A stretch of 64,000 nt of DNA from Clostridium sp. DL-VIII (GTDB lineage Bacteria > Bacillota > Clostridia > Clostridiales > Clostridiaceae), in contig NZ_CM001240.1 of assembly GCF_000230835.1 (NCBI RefSeq), forward strand, positions 467,001-531,000, read 5' to 3'. The notes below the pieces were generated by a model that saw only the letters and a program-made list of their open reading frames with translations, ran no database searches and was not told the origin of the DNA. Below, in pieces: positions 8,963 to 18,011 of this stretch. The position numbers and the translations under genes were made by a program. Every line of letters starts with the position of its first letter. The stretch's first letter is position 1.

Positions 8963-9655
8963 ATGTTTAACGTATTGGTAGTTGATGATGAAAAGGAAAT
9001 ACGAGATGCTATTGAAATATATTTAAGGGGAGAAAATTTAAAAGTATTTAAAGCAGAAGATGGTTTAGAAGCATTAGATATTCTTGAACAAGAAAAAATA
9101 CATTTAATCATATTAGATATAATGATGCCTAAGCTTGACGGAATAAGAACTTGTTTAAAAATTAGGGAAAGCCAAAACCTTCCTATAATAATGTTATCTG
9201 CAAAAGGTGAAGACTCGGATAAGATATTGGGGTTAAATGTTGGCGCGGATGATTATATAACAAAACCATTTAATCACTTAGAATTAGTTGCTAGAGTAAA
9301 ATCACAATTAAGAAGATATGAAAAACCACTAAGCGTTGAAGAAGGAAAAGATATAATTAAAGTCAAGGACTTAGTTATTGATACTATTGCTAAAAAAATT
9401 ACCTTGCGTGGAGAAGAAATCAAAGTGACTGCTACAGAATATAAAATACTTCATTTATTAGCTTCAAACTTAGGAAAGGTATTCTCCATAAAAGAGATAT
9501 ATGAAAATGTATGGGAAGAGATATTCTATAAAAGTGAAAATACTGTTACAGTGCATATTAGAAGAATAAGAGAAAAAATAGAAATAAACACAAAAGAGCC
9601 TGAATATATTAAGGTGGTGTGGGGAATTGGATACAAGATTGAAAAGGAAGATTAA
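8963..9655 (+). CDS. OmpR/PhoB-type response regulator
   Basis: Two-component transcription factor of 230 residues. The N-terminal receiver domain has the acidic pair in VVDDEKE, the phospho-acceptor Asp in LIILDIMMPKLDG (about residue 52) and the Lys in DDYITKPF. The C-terminal winged-helix domain is typical of OmpR (TATEYKILHLLASNLGKVFS, then VHIRRIREKIE and VWGIGYKI). It overlaps the sensor kinase start by 29 bases. Targets are unknown. Confidence 0.92.
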   Translation: MFNVLVVDDEKEIRDAIEIYLRGENLKVFKAEDGLEALDILEQEKIHLIILDIMMPKLDGIRTCLKIRESQNLPIIMLSAKGEDSDKILGLNVGADDYITKPFNHLELVARVKSQLRRYEKPLSVEEGKDIIKVKDLVIDTIAKKITLRGEEIKVTATEYKILHLLASNLGKVFSIKEIYENVWEEIFYKSENTVTVHIRRIREKIEINTKEPEYIKVVWGIGYKIEKED

Positions 9656-10982
9656 GGAATATATTAATGGTATTTATTCCATTGATATAATAATTGTAGT
9701 ATTAATAACATTAATCTTATTTTCAGCTTTAGGTGACTATATACAGATAAATAGAGTGCAGCATGAGTTAGCGATTAATGAGATTAGAAATAATCAACCT
9801 AATTTAATAATATCACTTATTGTATATGTAAGTTTTATTACTAAGATTGTCTTTATAATAAAGAAGAATCCAAAGTCACCAAAAATCCAATCTAATTTTG
9901 CTAAAAATATGATTTTTGTAATTAAAAATGGATTTCATTATAAAGAAACTAGAAATGCTTTACTAATATCTATAACTGTAGCATTAATATTACTAATAAC
10001 TTATTTGTATTTTCTTGCAACTGGCGGTTATACAAACAATATATTTGTAAAGTTTTTTCAGACATATCCTTTCAAAGGAACTGTATTTGTAATCATAATA
10101 CTTTTCTTTACCATAATGTACGCATTAAAAAAGACATTAGATATAATAGTTGTCAATGATGCGCTTAAAAAAGTCAGTGAAGGAAATTTGCAAGAGGATA
10201 TTAAATTTGATGGATCTCCAGCAGTAAAGGAATTAGCTGAAAACATTAATTCAATAAAAGCAGGATATAAAGAAATTCTAGAAAATGGTGTACATAATGA
10301 GAAACTAAAGACTGAGCTGATATCTAATGTATCTCACGATTTAAAAACACCATTGACGTCTATAATAAATTACGTAAATATATTAAAAAATGGTCATATA
10401 ACAGAAGAGGAGAGGGAAGAATATCTATCAATATTAGAAAGAAAATCTTTGAAGTTAAAAGTTTTAATTGAAGATCTATTTGAAATGTCCAAAATTAATA
10501 GCGGAAAGATTAAGTTAAATAGAGAGCTGATAGATATATTATCATTAATACATCAAGGGGTAGGGGAATATAGTACATTATATGAAGAAAAAAATATTTC
10601 TTTTAAAGTGACAAGTAAAGAAGATGCTGTATATATGGAACTGGATGGAAAGATGATGTCCAGAGCCATAGAGAACATAATAATTAATGCAATTAAATAT
10701 TCATTGGATAATACCCGAGTATACATTGATGTAGATATGGAAGATGATTATGTTATGATTGGCGTAAAAAATATTGCAAATTATGAAATGAATTTTAGAG
10801 AAGATGAAATGTTTGAAAGATTTGCAAGGGGTGATAAGTCAAGAAATTCAAAGGTTGAAGGCTCTGGATTAGGTCTAGCAATAACAAAAAGTATAGTTGA
10901 ACTTCATGGTGGGGAAGTTAACATAAAAAAAGAAGGAGATATGTTTAAAATTTATCTAATACTTCCTATAAATAAGGGATAA
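9627..10982 (+). CDS. Membrane sensor histidine kinase
   Basis: Partner of the preceding regulator, 451 residues. Four membrane helices are predicted near residues 17-37, 54-75, 104-127 and 143-163. Next come a HAMP-like linker (DALKKVSEGNLQEDI), the HisKA helix with its phospho-acceptor in SNVSHDLKTPLTS, and the ATPase domain with N-box NIIINAIKYS and G-box GSGLGLAITKSIVELHGG. The TTG start at 9627 lies within the regulator gene and follows AAGGTGGTG by 7 bases. The lack of a large outer domain suggests sensing in or near the membrane, as in VanS- or BceS-like kinases. Confidence 0.88.
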   Translation: MDTRLKRKIKEYINGIYSIDIIIVVLITLILFSALGDYIQINRVQHELAINEIRNNQPNLIISLIVYVSFITKIVFIIKKNPKSPKIQSNFAKNMIFVIKNGFHYKETRNALLISITVALILLITYLYFLATGGYTNNIFVKFFQTYPFKGTVFVIIILFFTIMYALKKTLDIIVVNDALKKVSEGNLQEDIKFDGSPAVKELAENINSIKAGYKEILENGVHNEKLKTELISNVSHDLKTPLTSIINYVNILKNGHITEEEREEYLSILERKSLKLKVLIEDLFEMSKINSGKIKLNRELIDILSLIHQGVGEYSTLYEEKNISFKVTSKEDAVYMELDGKMMSRAIENIIINAIKYSLDNTRVYIDVDMEDDYVMIGVKNIANYEMNFREDEMFERFARGDKSRNSKVEGSGLGLAITKSIVELHGGEVNIKKEGDMFKIYLILPINKG

Positions 10983-11013
10983 TAAATCTTAATGAATAAA
11001 ATATATCAATTAA

Positions 11014-11053
11014 GTAGTTAATCTATGAAAAATTAAGATTAACTGCTTTTTTT
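11014..11053 (+). terminator. Intrinsic terminator after the two-component operon
   Basis: Stem GTAGTTAATCT (11014-11024) with AGATTAACTGC (11036-11046), then a run of T residues to 11053. Confidence 0.85.
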
Positions 11054-11077
11054 ATGCATATCTATAAATTTTAGAGT

Positions 11078-11107
11078 TTTACAAATTAATAGTTCAAGAA
11101 TTATAAT
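11078..11107 (+). promoter_or_regulatory. nrdA promoter
   Basis: TTTACA (11078-11083) and TATAAT (11102-11107) are 18 bases apart. The -10 box directly abuts the first NrdR-like box, so a bound repressor would cover the transcription start. Confidence 0.65.
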
Positions 11108-11164
11108 ATACAATATATTGTGTATAAGGTTTGCTTTATATGCAAAAGATACAATATGTGGTGG
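11108..11164 (+). promoter_or_regulatory. Pair of NrdR boxes controlling nrdA
   Basis: Box 1 ATACAATATATTGTGT (11108-11123) matches my remembered NrdR consensus ACACAATATATTGTGT at 15 of 16 positions. Box 2 ATACAATATGTGGTGG (11149-11164) matches at 12 of 16 and overlaps the ribosome site. Their starts are 41 bases apart, close to a whole number of helical turns, which is the known requirement for NrdR repression of ribonucleotide reductase genes. The nrdR gene itself is not in the window. Confidence 0.7.
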
Positions 11165-11175
11165 AGGAATGAAAA

Positions 11176-13407
11176 ATGTCGGCATTAGAACAATTGTGTA
11201 AGGATGCTATAAGTAAAATTGAAGACAGGGATGGAATCTATACTGAGAAGAGGTTAATGACAGCTTTAAGTGATCTTATAAAAGAGGAAATGAGTACTAA
11301 TGAAATAAGAGATGCATTAGTTCAAGTTTCATTGGAATTAACTACAGATATGGAGCCTGACTGGCAGTATGCAGCAAGTAGAGTGTATACTCACACTCTC
11401 TATGAAAGGGTTAAAAGTACCAGAAAATTAGCTAATGAGAGTGAATTATATAATAATTTCTATGAATTTATTAAGAAATTAACGGACGAAGGGCTTTATG
11501 GAAAATATATTTTAGAGAATTACTCTAAAGCTGAGATTTTAGAATTAGAAAAAGAAATTAAGCCGGACAGAGACTTTTTGTTTAACTATAGTGGAATAAG
11601 TCTTTTGGCAAAGAGATATTTAATTCAAGATTATGATAGAAATCCTATAGAGCTTCCTCAGCAAATGTTTATGGGAATAGCAATGCATCTTGCAATTCCA
11701 GAAAAGCAAGAAAATAGAGTATATTGGGCAAAAAGGTTTTATAATGTGTTGAGTTTACTTAAAGCAACTATGGCAACACCAACAATGTCTAATGCAAGAA
11801 AACCATTCTATCAGTTAAGTTCGTGTTTTATAGATTCTGTAGAGGATAGTTTGGAAGGCATATATAAATCTCTTGATAACTTTGCAAAGGTATCTAAGTT
11901 TGGTGGAGGAATGGGAATCTATATGGGAAAAATTAGAGCATTAGGCTCTCCAATTAGAGGATTCAAAGGAGCATCAGGAGGAATAATACCATGGGTGAAA
12001 TTATTTAATGATACGGCAATAGCAGTAGATCAATTAGGAGTTAGAAATGGCTCTGTTGCCATATGGCTTGATGCATGGCATAAGGATATTCCAGAATTTC
12101 TTCAGATAAGAACTAATAATGGAGACGATAGAAAGAAAGCACATGATGTATTTCCAGGTATATGTTATCCAGATCTATTTTGGAGACTTGCTGAAAATAA
12201 TATAGATGCTGATTGGTATATGATGTGTCCGTATGAAATTAAGAATGTTAAAGGATATGCATTAGAAGATTTTTATGGCTCAGAGTGGGAAGAGAAATAT
12301 TATGAGTGTGTAAATGATAATAGAATAGAAAAAAGAGTAATATCAGTAAAAGATCTAGTAAGACTAATAATAAAAAGTGTTGCCGAAACAGGAACACCAT
12401 TTGCTTTTTATAGAGACACTGCAAATAGGATGAATCCTAACAAACATAAAGGCATGATATATTCTTCAAATCTGTGTTCTGAAATAATGCAAAATATGAG
12501 CCCAGCTCAAATACAGAAAAGTGAAATATTAAGTGAAAATGATGAATATAGTGTAGTTGAGAAAGTAATGCCTGGAGATTTTGTTGTATGCAACCTTTCT
12601 TCAATTGTACTCGGTAATGTTGATGTACTAGACAATGAGGAGATGGAGTTTGTTATAGAAACTCAGATAAGAGCAATGGATAATGTTATTGATTTAAATT
12701 ATTATTCAGTTCCTTTTGCTGAAATTACAAATAAGAAATATAGAGCTATAGGTCTTGGAACAAGCGGATATCATCATATGCTTGTTAATAATAGGATACA
12801 TTGGACAGAGGAAAAACATAAAAAGTTTGTGGATCAAGTTTATGAAAGAATTAATTATTACGCAATAAAATCCAGTATGAAAATAGCAAAGGAAAAGGGC
12901 GTCTATAAGGTATTTGAAGGTTCTGATTGGGAAAATGGTGATTATTTTGAACTTAGAAACTACAATGATGATAAATGGAATGAATTAAAAGCTGATGTTA
13001 AAAAATTTGGCATGAGAAACGGTTATTTAATTGCTGTTGCACCAAATGGATCAACGGCAACTATTGCAGGAACCTCAGAAGGAATAGATCCAATTATGGC
13101 CCGATTTTATTTAGAAGAGAAAAAAGGAAGCATAATTCCTAAAACAGCGCCAAATCTTTCAGAAGATAACTATTGGTACTATAATTCAGCATATAATATA
13201 GAACAGACATGGTCAGTTAAAATAAATGGAATACGTCAAAGACATATAGATCAAGGTCAATCATTCAATTTATATATAACAAGTAATTATACAATGAGAC
13301 AGATTATGAATTTATATATAGAGGCCTGCAAAAGTGGTGTTAAGTCAATCTATTATGTAAGATCAAAATCTCTTGAAGTAACAGAATGTGAAACTTGTTC
13401 AGCCTAA
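11176..13407 (+). CDS. nrdA: Class I ribonucleoside-diphosphate reductase, alpha subunit
   Basis: Catalytic subunit making deoxyribonucleotides, 743 residues. Active-site parts are visible: the first redox cysteine in LSSCFIDS, the Asn-Cys-Glu triad in SNLCSEI, the second redox cysteine in VVCNLSS, the radical-path tyrosine pair in SIYYVRSKS and the C-terminal shuttle pair CETC. No separate ATP-cone of the usual kind is evident at the N terminus, so overall activity regulation by ATP/dATP may differ. It pairs with the beta subunit at 13620, separated by a repeat-bearing gap, and is likely repressed by NrdR. Confidence 0.93.
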   Translation: MSALEQLCKDAISKIEDRDGIYTEKRLMTALSDLIKEEMSTNEIRDALVQVSLELTTDMEPDWQYAASRVYTHTLYERVKSTRKLANESELYNNFYEFIKKLTDEGLYGKYILENYSKAEILELEKEIKPDRDFLFNYSGISLLAKRYLIQDYDRNPIELPQQMFMGIAMHLAIPEKQENRVYWAKRFYNVLSLLKATMATPTMSNARKPFYQLSSCFIDSVEDSLEGIYKSLDNFAKVSKFGGGMGIYMGKIRALGSPIRGFKGASGGIIPWVKLFNDTAIAVDQLGVRNGSVAIWLDAWHKDIPEFLQIRTNNGDDRKKAHDVFPGICYPDLFWRLAENNIDADWYMMCPYEIKNVKGYALEDFYGSEWEEKYYECVNDNRIEKRVISVKDLVRLIIKSVAETGTPFAFYRDTANRMNPNKHKGMIYSSNLCSEIMQNMSPAQIQKSEILSENDEYSVVEKVMPGDFVVCNLSSIVLGNVDVLDNEEMEFVIETQIRAMDNVIDLNYYSVPFAEITNKKYRAIGLGTSGYHHMLVNNRIHWTEEKHKKFVDQVYERINYYAIKSSMKIAKEKGVYKVFEGSDWENGDYFELRNYNDDKWNELKADVKKFGMRNGYLIAVAPNGSTATIAGTSEGIDPIMARFYLEEKKGSIIPKTAPNLSEDNYWYYNSAYNIEQTWSVKINGIRQRHIDQGQSFNLYITSNYTMRQIMNLYIEACKSGVKSIYYVRSKSLEVTECETCSA

Positions 13408-13418
13408 GTGATAAGTGA

Positions 13419-13544
13419 GAGTCCAAATTTTACATTTGGCAACTCGAACTTACTCAGCGAGCAAATGCGAGTCGAGTTTCCTTTATAGAGTCCAAATTTT
13501 ATATTTGGCCTCTCGAACTTGCTCAGCGAGCGAATGCGAGTCAG
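13419..13544. repeat. Two tandem copies of a structured repeat between nrdA and nrdB
   Basis: Two copies about 57-63 bases long start at 13419 and 13488 (period 69). Each has a CCAAAT / ATTTGG hairpin followed by a second hairpin built from CTCGAACTT-CTCAGCGAGC and GCGAGTC. Their GC content is well above the surroundings. A diverged third copy lies near 53694-53762, about 40 kb away. They look like a dispersed palindromic element, not a CRISPR array, since there are only two units and no conserved spacer design. They could act as an mRNA stabiliser or attenuator between the reductase subunits. Confidence 0.75.
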
Positions 13545-13619
13545 ATTTATTTAAGAATTATAAAAAGTATAAGCGTATTAGATAAGTTCTTTGAATAAAT
13601 ATAGAATAGGAGAAACTAT

Positions 13620-14654
13620 ATGAGTATAAATAAAAAACTATTATTTAATGAACTAGGGGATAGAGAAATCGGCAAAAAAAGACTTATAAATGGAAATACT
13701 ACAAATTTAAATGATTTTAATAATATGAAGTACACCTGGGCAGCTGATTGGTATAGGCAAGGAATGAATAATTTCTGGATACCAGAAGAAGTTAATCTTT
13801 CACAGGATATAAAGGATTATCAAAATTTATTGGATGAAGAGAGAACTGCATATGATAAGATATTATCTTTCTTAATATTTTTAGATTCTATTCAAACAGC
13901 GAATTTAAGTAATATAAATAATTACATCACTGCAAGTGAAATAAATCTTTGTTTAACAATACAAAGTTTTCAAGAAGCAGTACATTCACAGAGCTATAGC
14001 TATATGCTTGACAGTATATGTGCTCCTGAAAAAAGAAATGAAATACTTTATCAGTGGAAGGACGATAAAGTTTTATTAAACAGAAACAGATTCATAGGAG
14101 ATCTGTACAATGAATTTATAAATAATCCAACAGAGCATAATTTGTTAAAATCATTGATGGCTAATTATATTTTGGAGGGTATTTATTTTTATTCTGGTTT
14201 TATGTTCTTTTATAACTTAGAGAGAAATGGTAAGATGCCAGGGTCAGCTCAGGAAATTAGATATATAAATAGAGATGAAAATACCCATCTTTGGTTGTTT
14301 AGAAATATCATAAAGGAATTACAGGGTGAAAACCCAGAGTTATTTACACAGGAAATGAAAAATGAATTAAGACAAATGATGAAAGTTGGGGTGGAGCAAG
14401 AAATATTATGGGGATATTATGTTATAGGTGATGCTATACGCGGAATAAATAAAAAAACAATTGAAAATTATATAAAATATTTAGGTAATAAGAGATTAAA
14501 AGAAATAAATTTAGAGCCTTTGTTTGATGGATATAATGAGAATCCAGCTCTATGGGTAGATGCTTCATCGAATGCAAACTCTGTTAAAACAGATTTCTTT
14601 GAAGCAAGATCTACTGCGTACGCAAAAGTTGCAAGTTTAGTCGATGATCTTTAA
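13620..14654 (+). CDS. nrdB: Class I ribonucleoside-diphosphate reductase, beta subunit
   Basis: Radical-generating di-iron subunit, 344 residues. The ligand and radical residues are visible: Asp in FLIFLDSIQ and the block QEAVHSQSY, which contains the Glu and His ligands and the Tyr that carries the radical. Later ligands follow in ANYILEGIYF and RDENTHLW. It therefore belongs to the tyrosyl-radical type, which needs oxygen or a flavodoxin-type activator; no nrdI or nrdH lies here. It partners NrdA upstream. Confidence 0.92.
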   Translation: MSINKKLLFNELGDREIGKKRLINGNTTNLNDFNNMKYTWAADWYRQGMNNFWIPEEVNLSQDIKDYQNLLDEERTAYDKILSFLIFLDSIQTANLSNINNYITASEINLCLTIQSFQEAVHSQSYSYMLDSICAPEKRNEILYQWKDDKVLLNRNRFIGDLYNEFINNPTEHNLLKSLMANYILEGIYFYSGFMFFYNLERNGKMPGSAQEIRYINRDENTHLWLFRNIIKELQGENPELFTQEMKNELRQMMKVGVEQEILWGYYVIGDAIRGINKKTIENYIKYLGNKRLKEINLEPLFDGYNENPALWVDASSNANSVKTDFFEARSTAYAKVASLVDDL

Positions 14655-14862
14655 GCTAGAAAAATGGAAAAAACAGATGAAAAATAAATATGGTTATATT
14701 TTTTTAGTAAAAATCATAAAAAAATAATTTTAATACGTTAAATTTTTCACTAATTATGTTATAATATAAAAGGTTAATACTAAAAATATGATAATAAACA
14801 TAGTAAAATGTAAATAATATCATTTTATAATAAAATTTACAATCAAGGAGGAGTTCCATATT

Positions 14863-16482
14863 ATGAAAAAAGGTATTGCTGCTTCTAAAGGTTATGCAAT
14901 AGGAAAGGCATTTTTGCAAGAAAGTGAAGAAATCGTTATTAGTGATGTTAAAATTAGTGATATAAGTGCAGAAAAAGAAAAAATGCAAAAGGCACTAGAC
15001 GATTCTAGAGATCAATTAGAAGCTATTAAGGTTAAGGCAGAAAAAGAAATGGGTGCGGAAAAGGCAGCTGTGTTTGAAGCACATATAACACTATTAGATG
15101 ATCCAGAGTTTACTGGGGCAATGATGACAGAAATTGAAAACAATAATGTAAACGGATTAAAAGCTATTGAAAGCGTTACAAACACTTTCGTTGCTATATT
15201 TGAATCTATGGATAATGAATATATGAGAGAAAGAGCTGCAGATATTAAAGATGTATCTAAGAGAATTCTTTCAAACTTTGCAGGTAAAGGTGGAGATGCT
15301 TTTGCAATTACAGAAAGTAATACAATAGTTGTAGCACACGATTTAACACCATCTGATACTGCAGGATTAGATAGAACTAAGGTTGTAGGATTTATAACAG
15401 ACATAGGTGGAAGAACTTCACATGCTGCTATAATGGCTAGAACATTAGAAATTCCAGCTGTACTTGGATTAGGAGATATAACAACTTCTATAAAAACAGG
15501 GGATACAGTTATAGTTGACGGGTTAACAGGAGACGTAATAATAAATCCTTCAGATGAAGTTTTAGCAGAATATAAAACTAAAAAAGAAAAATTCCAAGCA
15601 GAACAAGAAGAATTAAAGAAATTAATAGATGTTAAGACAACTACAAAGTCTGGTAGAAGAATAGAAGTTTGTGGTAACATTGGTAAACCAGAAGATGTTC
15701 TTGGAGTTTTAGCAAATGGTGGAGACGGTGTAGGATTATTTAGAACAGAATTCTTATATATGGATAGAGACAGTGCTCCAACAGAAGAAGAACAATTTGA
15801 ATCTTATAAATTTGTTTTAGAGAAAATGGAAGGCAAACAAGTTGTTATAAGAACTTTAGATATCGGAGGAGATAAAACACTTCCATACTTACCATTACCA
15901 CAAGAAATGAATCCATTTTTAGGTTATAGAGCAATTAGACTTTGTTTAGATAGAAAAGACATATTTAAGGTTCAGTTAAGAGCTTTACTTAGAGCTTCAG
16001 TATTTGGAAATCTTGCAGTTATGTTCCCAATGATTTCAGGATTGCAAGAGTTTGAACAAGCAAGAGAAGTTGTTGAAGAATGTAAAGCAGAATTAAAGGC
16101 AGAAGGTAAGGAATACTCAGAAAGTATCCAATGGGGTATCATGGTTGAAATTCCAGCAGCGGCAGTTTATGCAGATGAATTAGCTAAACATGTTGATTTC
16201 TTCTCAATAGGAACAAACGATTTAATTCAATATACATTAGCTGCTGATAGAATGAGTGAGAAGGTTTCATACCTTTACAATCCAATGCATCCAGCTGTAC
16301 TTAGACTAATAAAAATGACTATAGATGGAGCTCATAAGCATGGCAAATGGGTTGGAATGTGTGGAGAAATGGCTGGAGATGAAGCAGCTATCGCTACATT
16401 AGTTGAATATGGATTAGATGAATTCTCAATGAGTGCTACATCAATCCTAAATGCTAAGAAAATAATGATAGAGCAAGAATAA
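14863..16482 (+). CDS. ptsI: PTS enzyme I (PEP-protein phosphotransferase)
   Basis: Cytoplasmic first component of the sugar phosphotransferase system; it moves phosphate from PEP to HPr. The 539 residues are slightly shorter than the E. coli protein but complete. The phospho-histidine is H187 in GGRTSHAAIMAR. PEP-binding blocks GVGLFRTEFLYM, GTNDLIQYTLA and the cysteine-containing WVGMCGEMAGD are present. Codon use is biased towards high expression. It stands alone with its own terminator; a TATAAT lies at 14760-14765 but its -35 partner is weak. Confidence 0.95.
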   Translation: MKKGIAASKGYAIGKAFLQESEEIVISDVKISDISAEKEKMQKALDDSRDQLEAIKVKAEKEMGAEKAAVFEAHITLLDDPEFTGAMMTEIENNNVNGLKAIESVTNTFVAIFESMDNEYMRERAADIKDVSKRILSNFAGKGGDAFAITESNTIVVAHDLTPSDTAGLDRTKVVGFITDIGGRTSHAAIMARTLEIPAVLGLGDITTSIKTGDTVIVDGLTGDVIINPSDEVLAEYKTKKEKFQAEQEELKKLIDVKTTTKSGRRIEVCGNIGKPEDVLGVLANGGDGVGLFRTEFLYMDRDSAPTEEEQFESYKFVLEKMEGKQVVIRTLDIGGDKTLPYLPLPQEMNPFLGYRAIRLCLDRKDIFKVQLRALLRASVFGNLAVMFPMISGLQEFEQAREVVEECKAELKAEGKEYSESIQWGIMVEIPAAAVYADELAKHVDFFSIGTNDLIQYTLAADRMSEKVSYLYNPMHPAVLRLIKMTIDGAHKHGKWVGMCGEMAGDEAAIATLVEYGLDEFSMSATSILNAKKIMIEQE

Positions 16483-16492
16483 TATAAATATT

Positions 16493-16536
16493 AAAATAAA
16501 AGGTTATCTTAATTAGTTAAGATAGCCTTTTATTTT
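16493..16536 (+). terminator. Intrinsic terminator of ptsI
   Basis: A 20-base stem with near-perfect pairing runs from 16493 to 16512 and returns at 16517-16536 (AAAAGGTTATCTTAA against TTAAGATAGCCTTTT). It is A-rich on one side and T-rich on the other, so it may work in both directions. Confidence 0.88.
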
Positions 16537-16620
16537 AATATTTAATTGTAAAGTATATACATAATGTAATATACTAGAAAGTAAGTAATATTTAATATTA
16601 ACAGGGGTAAGGATATATTT

Positions 16621-17868
16621 ATGGAAAAAAAATCTAGAAAAACTTATGATAAGGCTATGAATTATTATGAGCAGGGGAGAATAGATAAGGCGTTAGAATT
16701 ATGTGAGGAAATATTATCAGAAGGGTTAGATAGTCCATTAGTATTAAATTTTAAGGGACTGTTACTGTATCAAATGGGTAATTTAAGTGATGCAGTTACA
16801 GTATGGAAAATAAATTCTGATTTAAATAATGATGATATTGCAAGGAGTTATATAGAGGATAGTATAACTGATGAGAATAGATTAGAGCTATATAAAAGAG
16901 GAGAAGAAGCGCTGGAACAATTTAAAGTTGATAAAGCCTTATAGTTATTTAAAATATGTGCAGAAAGTGATTTTAACTTAATTAAGGTGAATATTGGAAT
17001 TGCAATGTGTTATCAGAAGAAGGGCGAATTTATAAAAGCAAAGGAATACTTGGATAAGGCATTGAGTGTTGATAAAAATGAAGTTACAGCAAAAGTTATT
17101 GAAAAAGAATTAAAAGATGATGGAATAGACATGAACTCAATAGGGTTCCCCAAAAGTATTAGCATAGGAATAATAATATTTTTAATTTTAATAATTTCGG
17201 TTGGAGGATATTTATTTATATCAAAATATAAAAATAGAAACTTATCTGGTATTGTGCAAGAAGATAAACCCAGTATAGCGCTAGAAGAAAATAACGAAAA
17301 AGATACACAAAATGAACAAAATATTGTAGATTCAGCAAAGAGTGAGCCAGATACAAATTTTGATATAGAAAAATTAAATATATCAATTGCCAGTAATGAT
17401 TTTGATGGATTATATGAGCAATTAAGAAATGTTGAAAAAGAGTCATTAAGTACTGATGATATGGATGTTTATAATAAAGCTGTCCATTTAATAAGGGATA
17501 AAGGAATAGGAAAGTTTTATGAAGATGGATTAAGCAGTTTTAATCAAGGCAATTATTCATCTGCTAAGGTTTCATTTGATAAAGCATATACATATTGTGA
17601 AGGAAGTAGTATAAAAGAACATATTTTATTTTATAGAGGAAGTACTTCATATAATTTATCGGATAATGAGAGTGCAATAGCTCAACTGGAGGAGTATTAC
17701 AAACAGTATCCCAAAGGAGTCTATACTGAGGAAGCATTATATGAATTAGCATTGATAAGTAATTCTACAGATAAAGAAAAGAGTAAAGTTTATGCGAATA
17801 AATTAATGACTGATTTTCCACACTCTATATATGTTAATGATAAAATTAGTGATATATTAAAAAGTTAA
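16621..17868 (+). pseudogene. TPR membrane protein interrupted by an in-frame amber codon
   Basis: A single frame runs from ATG 16621 to TAA 17868 but is broken by TAG at 16942-16944. The parts on both sides are clearly one protein. The N-terminal part ends VDKAL and continues after the stop as LFKICAESDF, in the middle of a TPR unit; a GAG to TAG change would explain it. The full product would have about 415 residues: TPR units (5-170), one membrane helix (about residues 180-200), a polar linker and C-terminal TPRs. It could be a true pseudogene, a sequencing error or a readthrough case. The second half has no good independent start. Confidence 0.75.
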
Positions 17869-17887
17869 TAATAATTTTTTATGAATT

Positions 17888-17927
17888 GAATTATGCTTTT
17901 AAAAGAATTTAAAAGTATAATTCTTTT
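17888..17927 (+). terminator. Intrinsic terminator
   Basis: Stem GAATTATGCTTTTAAA with TTTAAAAGTATAATTC, ending in TTTTT near 17927. It closes the TPR gene region before iadA. Confidence 0.82.
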
Positions 17928-18011
17928 TATATTAACTTAAATATTAGGATAAGATAAATATGAAGTTAATAATATTTTAAGAGAATTTTAATTAAAAGGA
18001 TAGGTGAGAAT

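Noticed and set aside
13419..13544. CRISPR array
   Set aside because: Only two units, each internally palindromic with two hairpins, no regular spacers and no cas genes; a related copy lies 40 kb away.
16942..16944. Amber codon read as pyrrolysine
   Set aside because: The protein is an ordinary TPR protein, not a methyltransferase, and no pyl genes are visible; a nonsense mutation is simpler.
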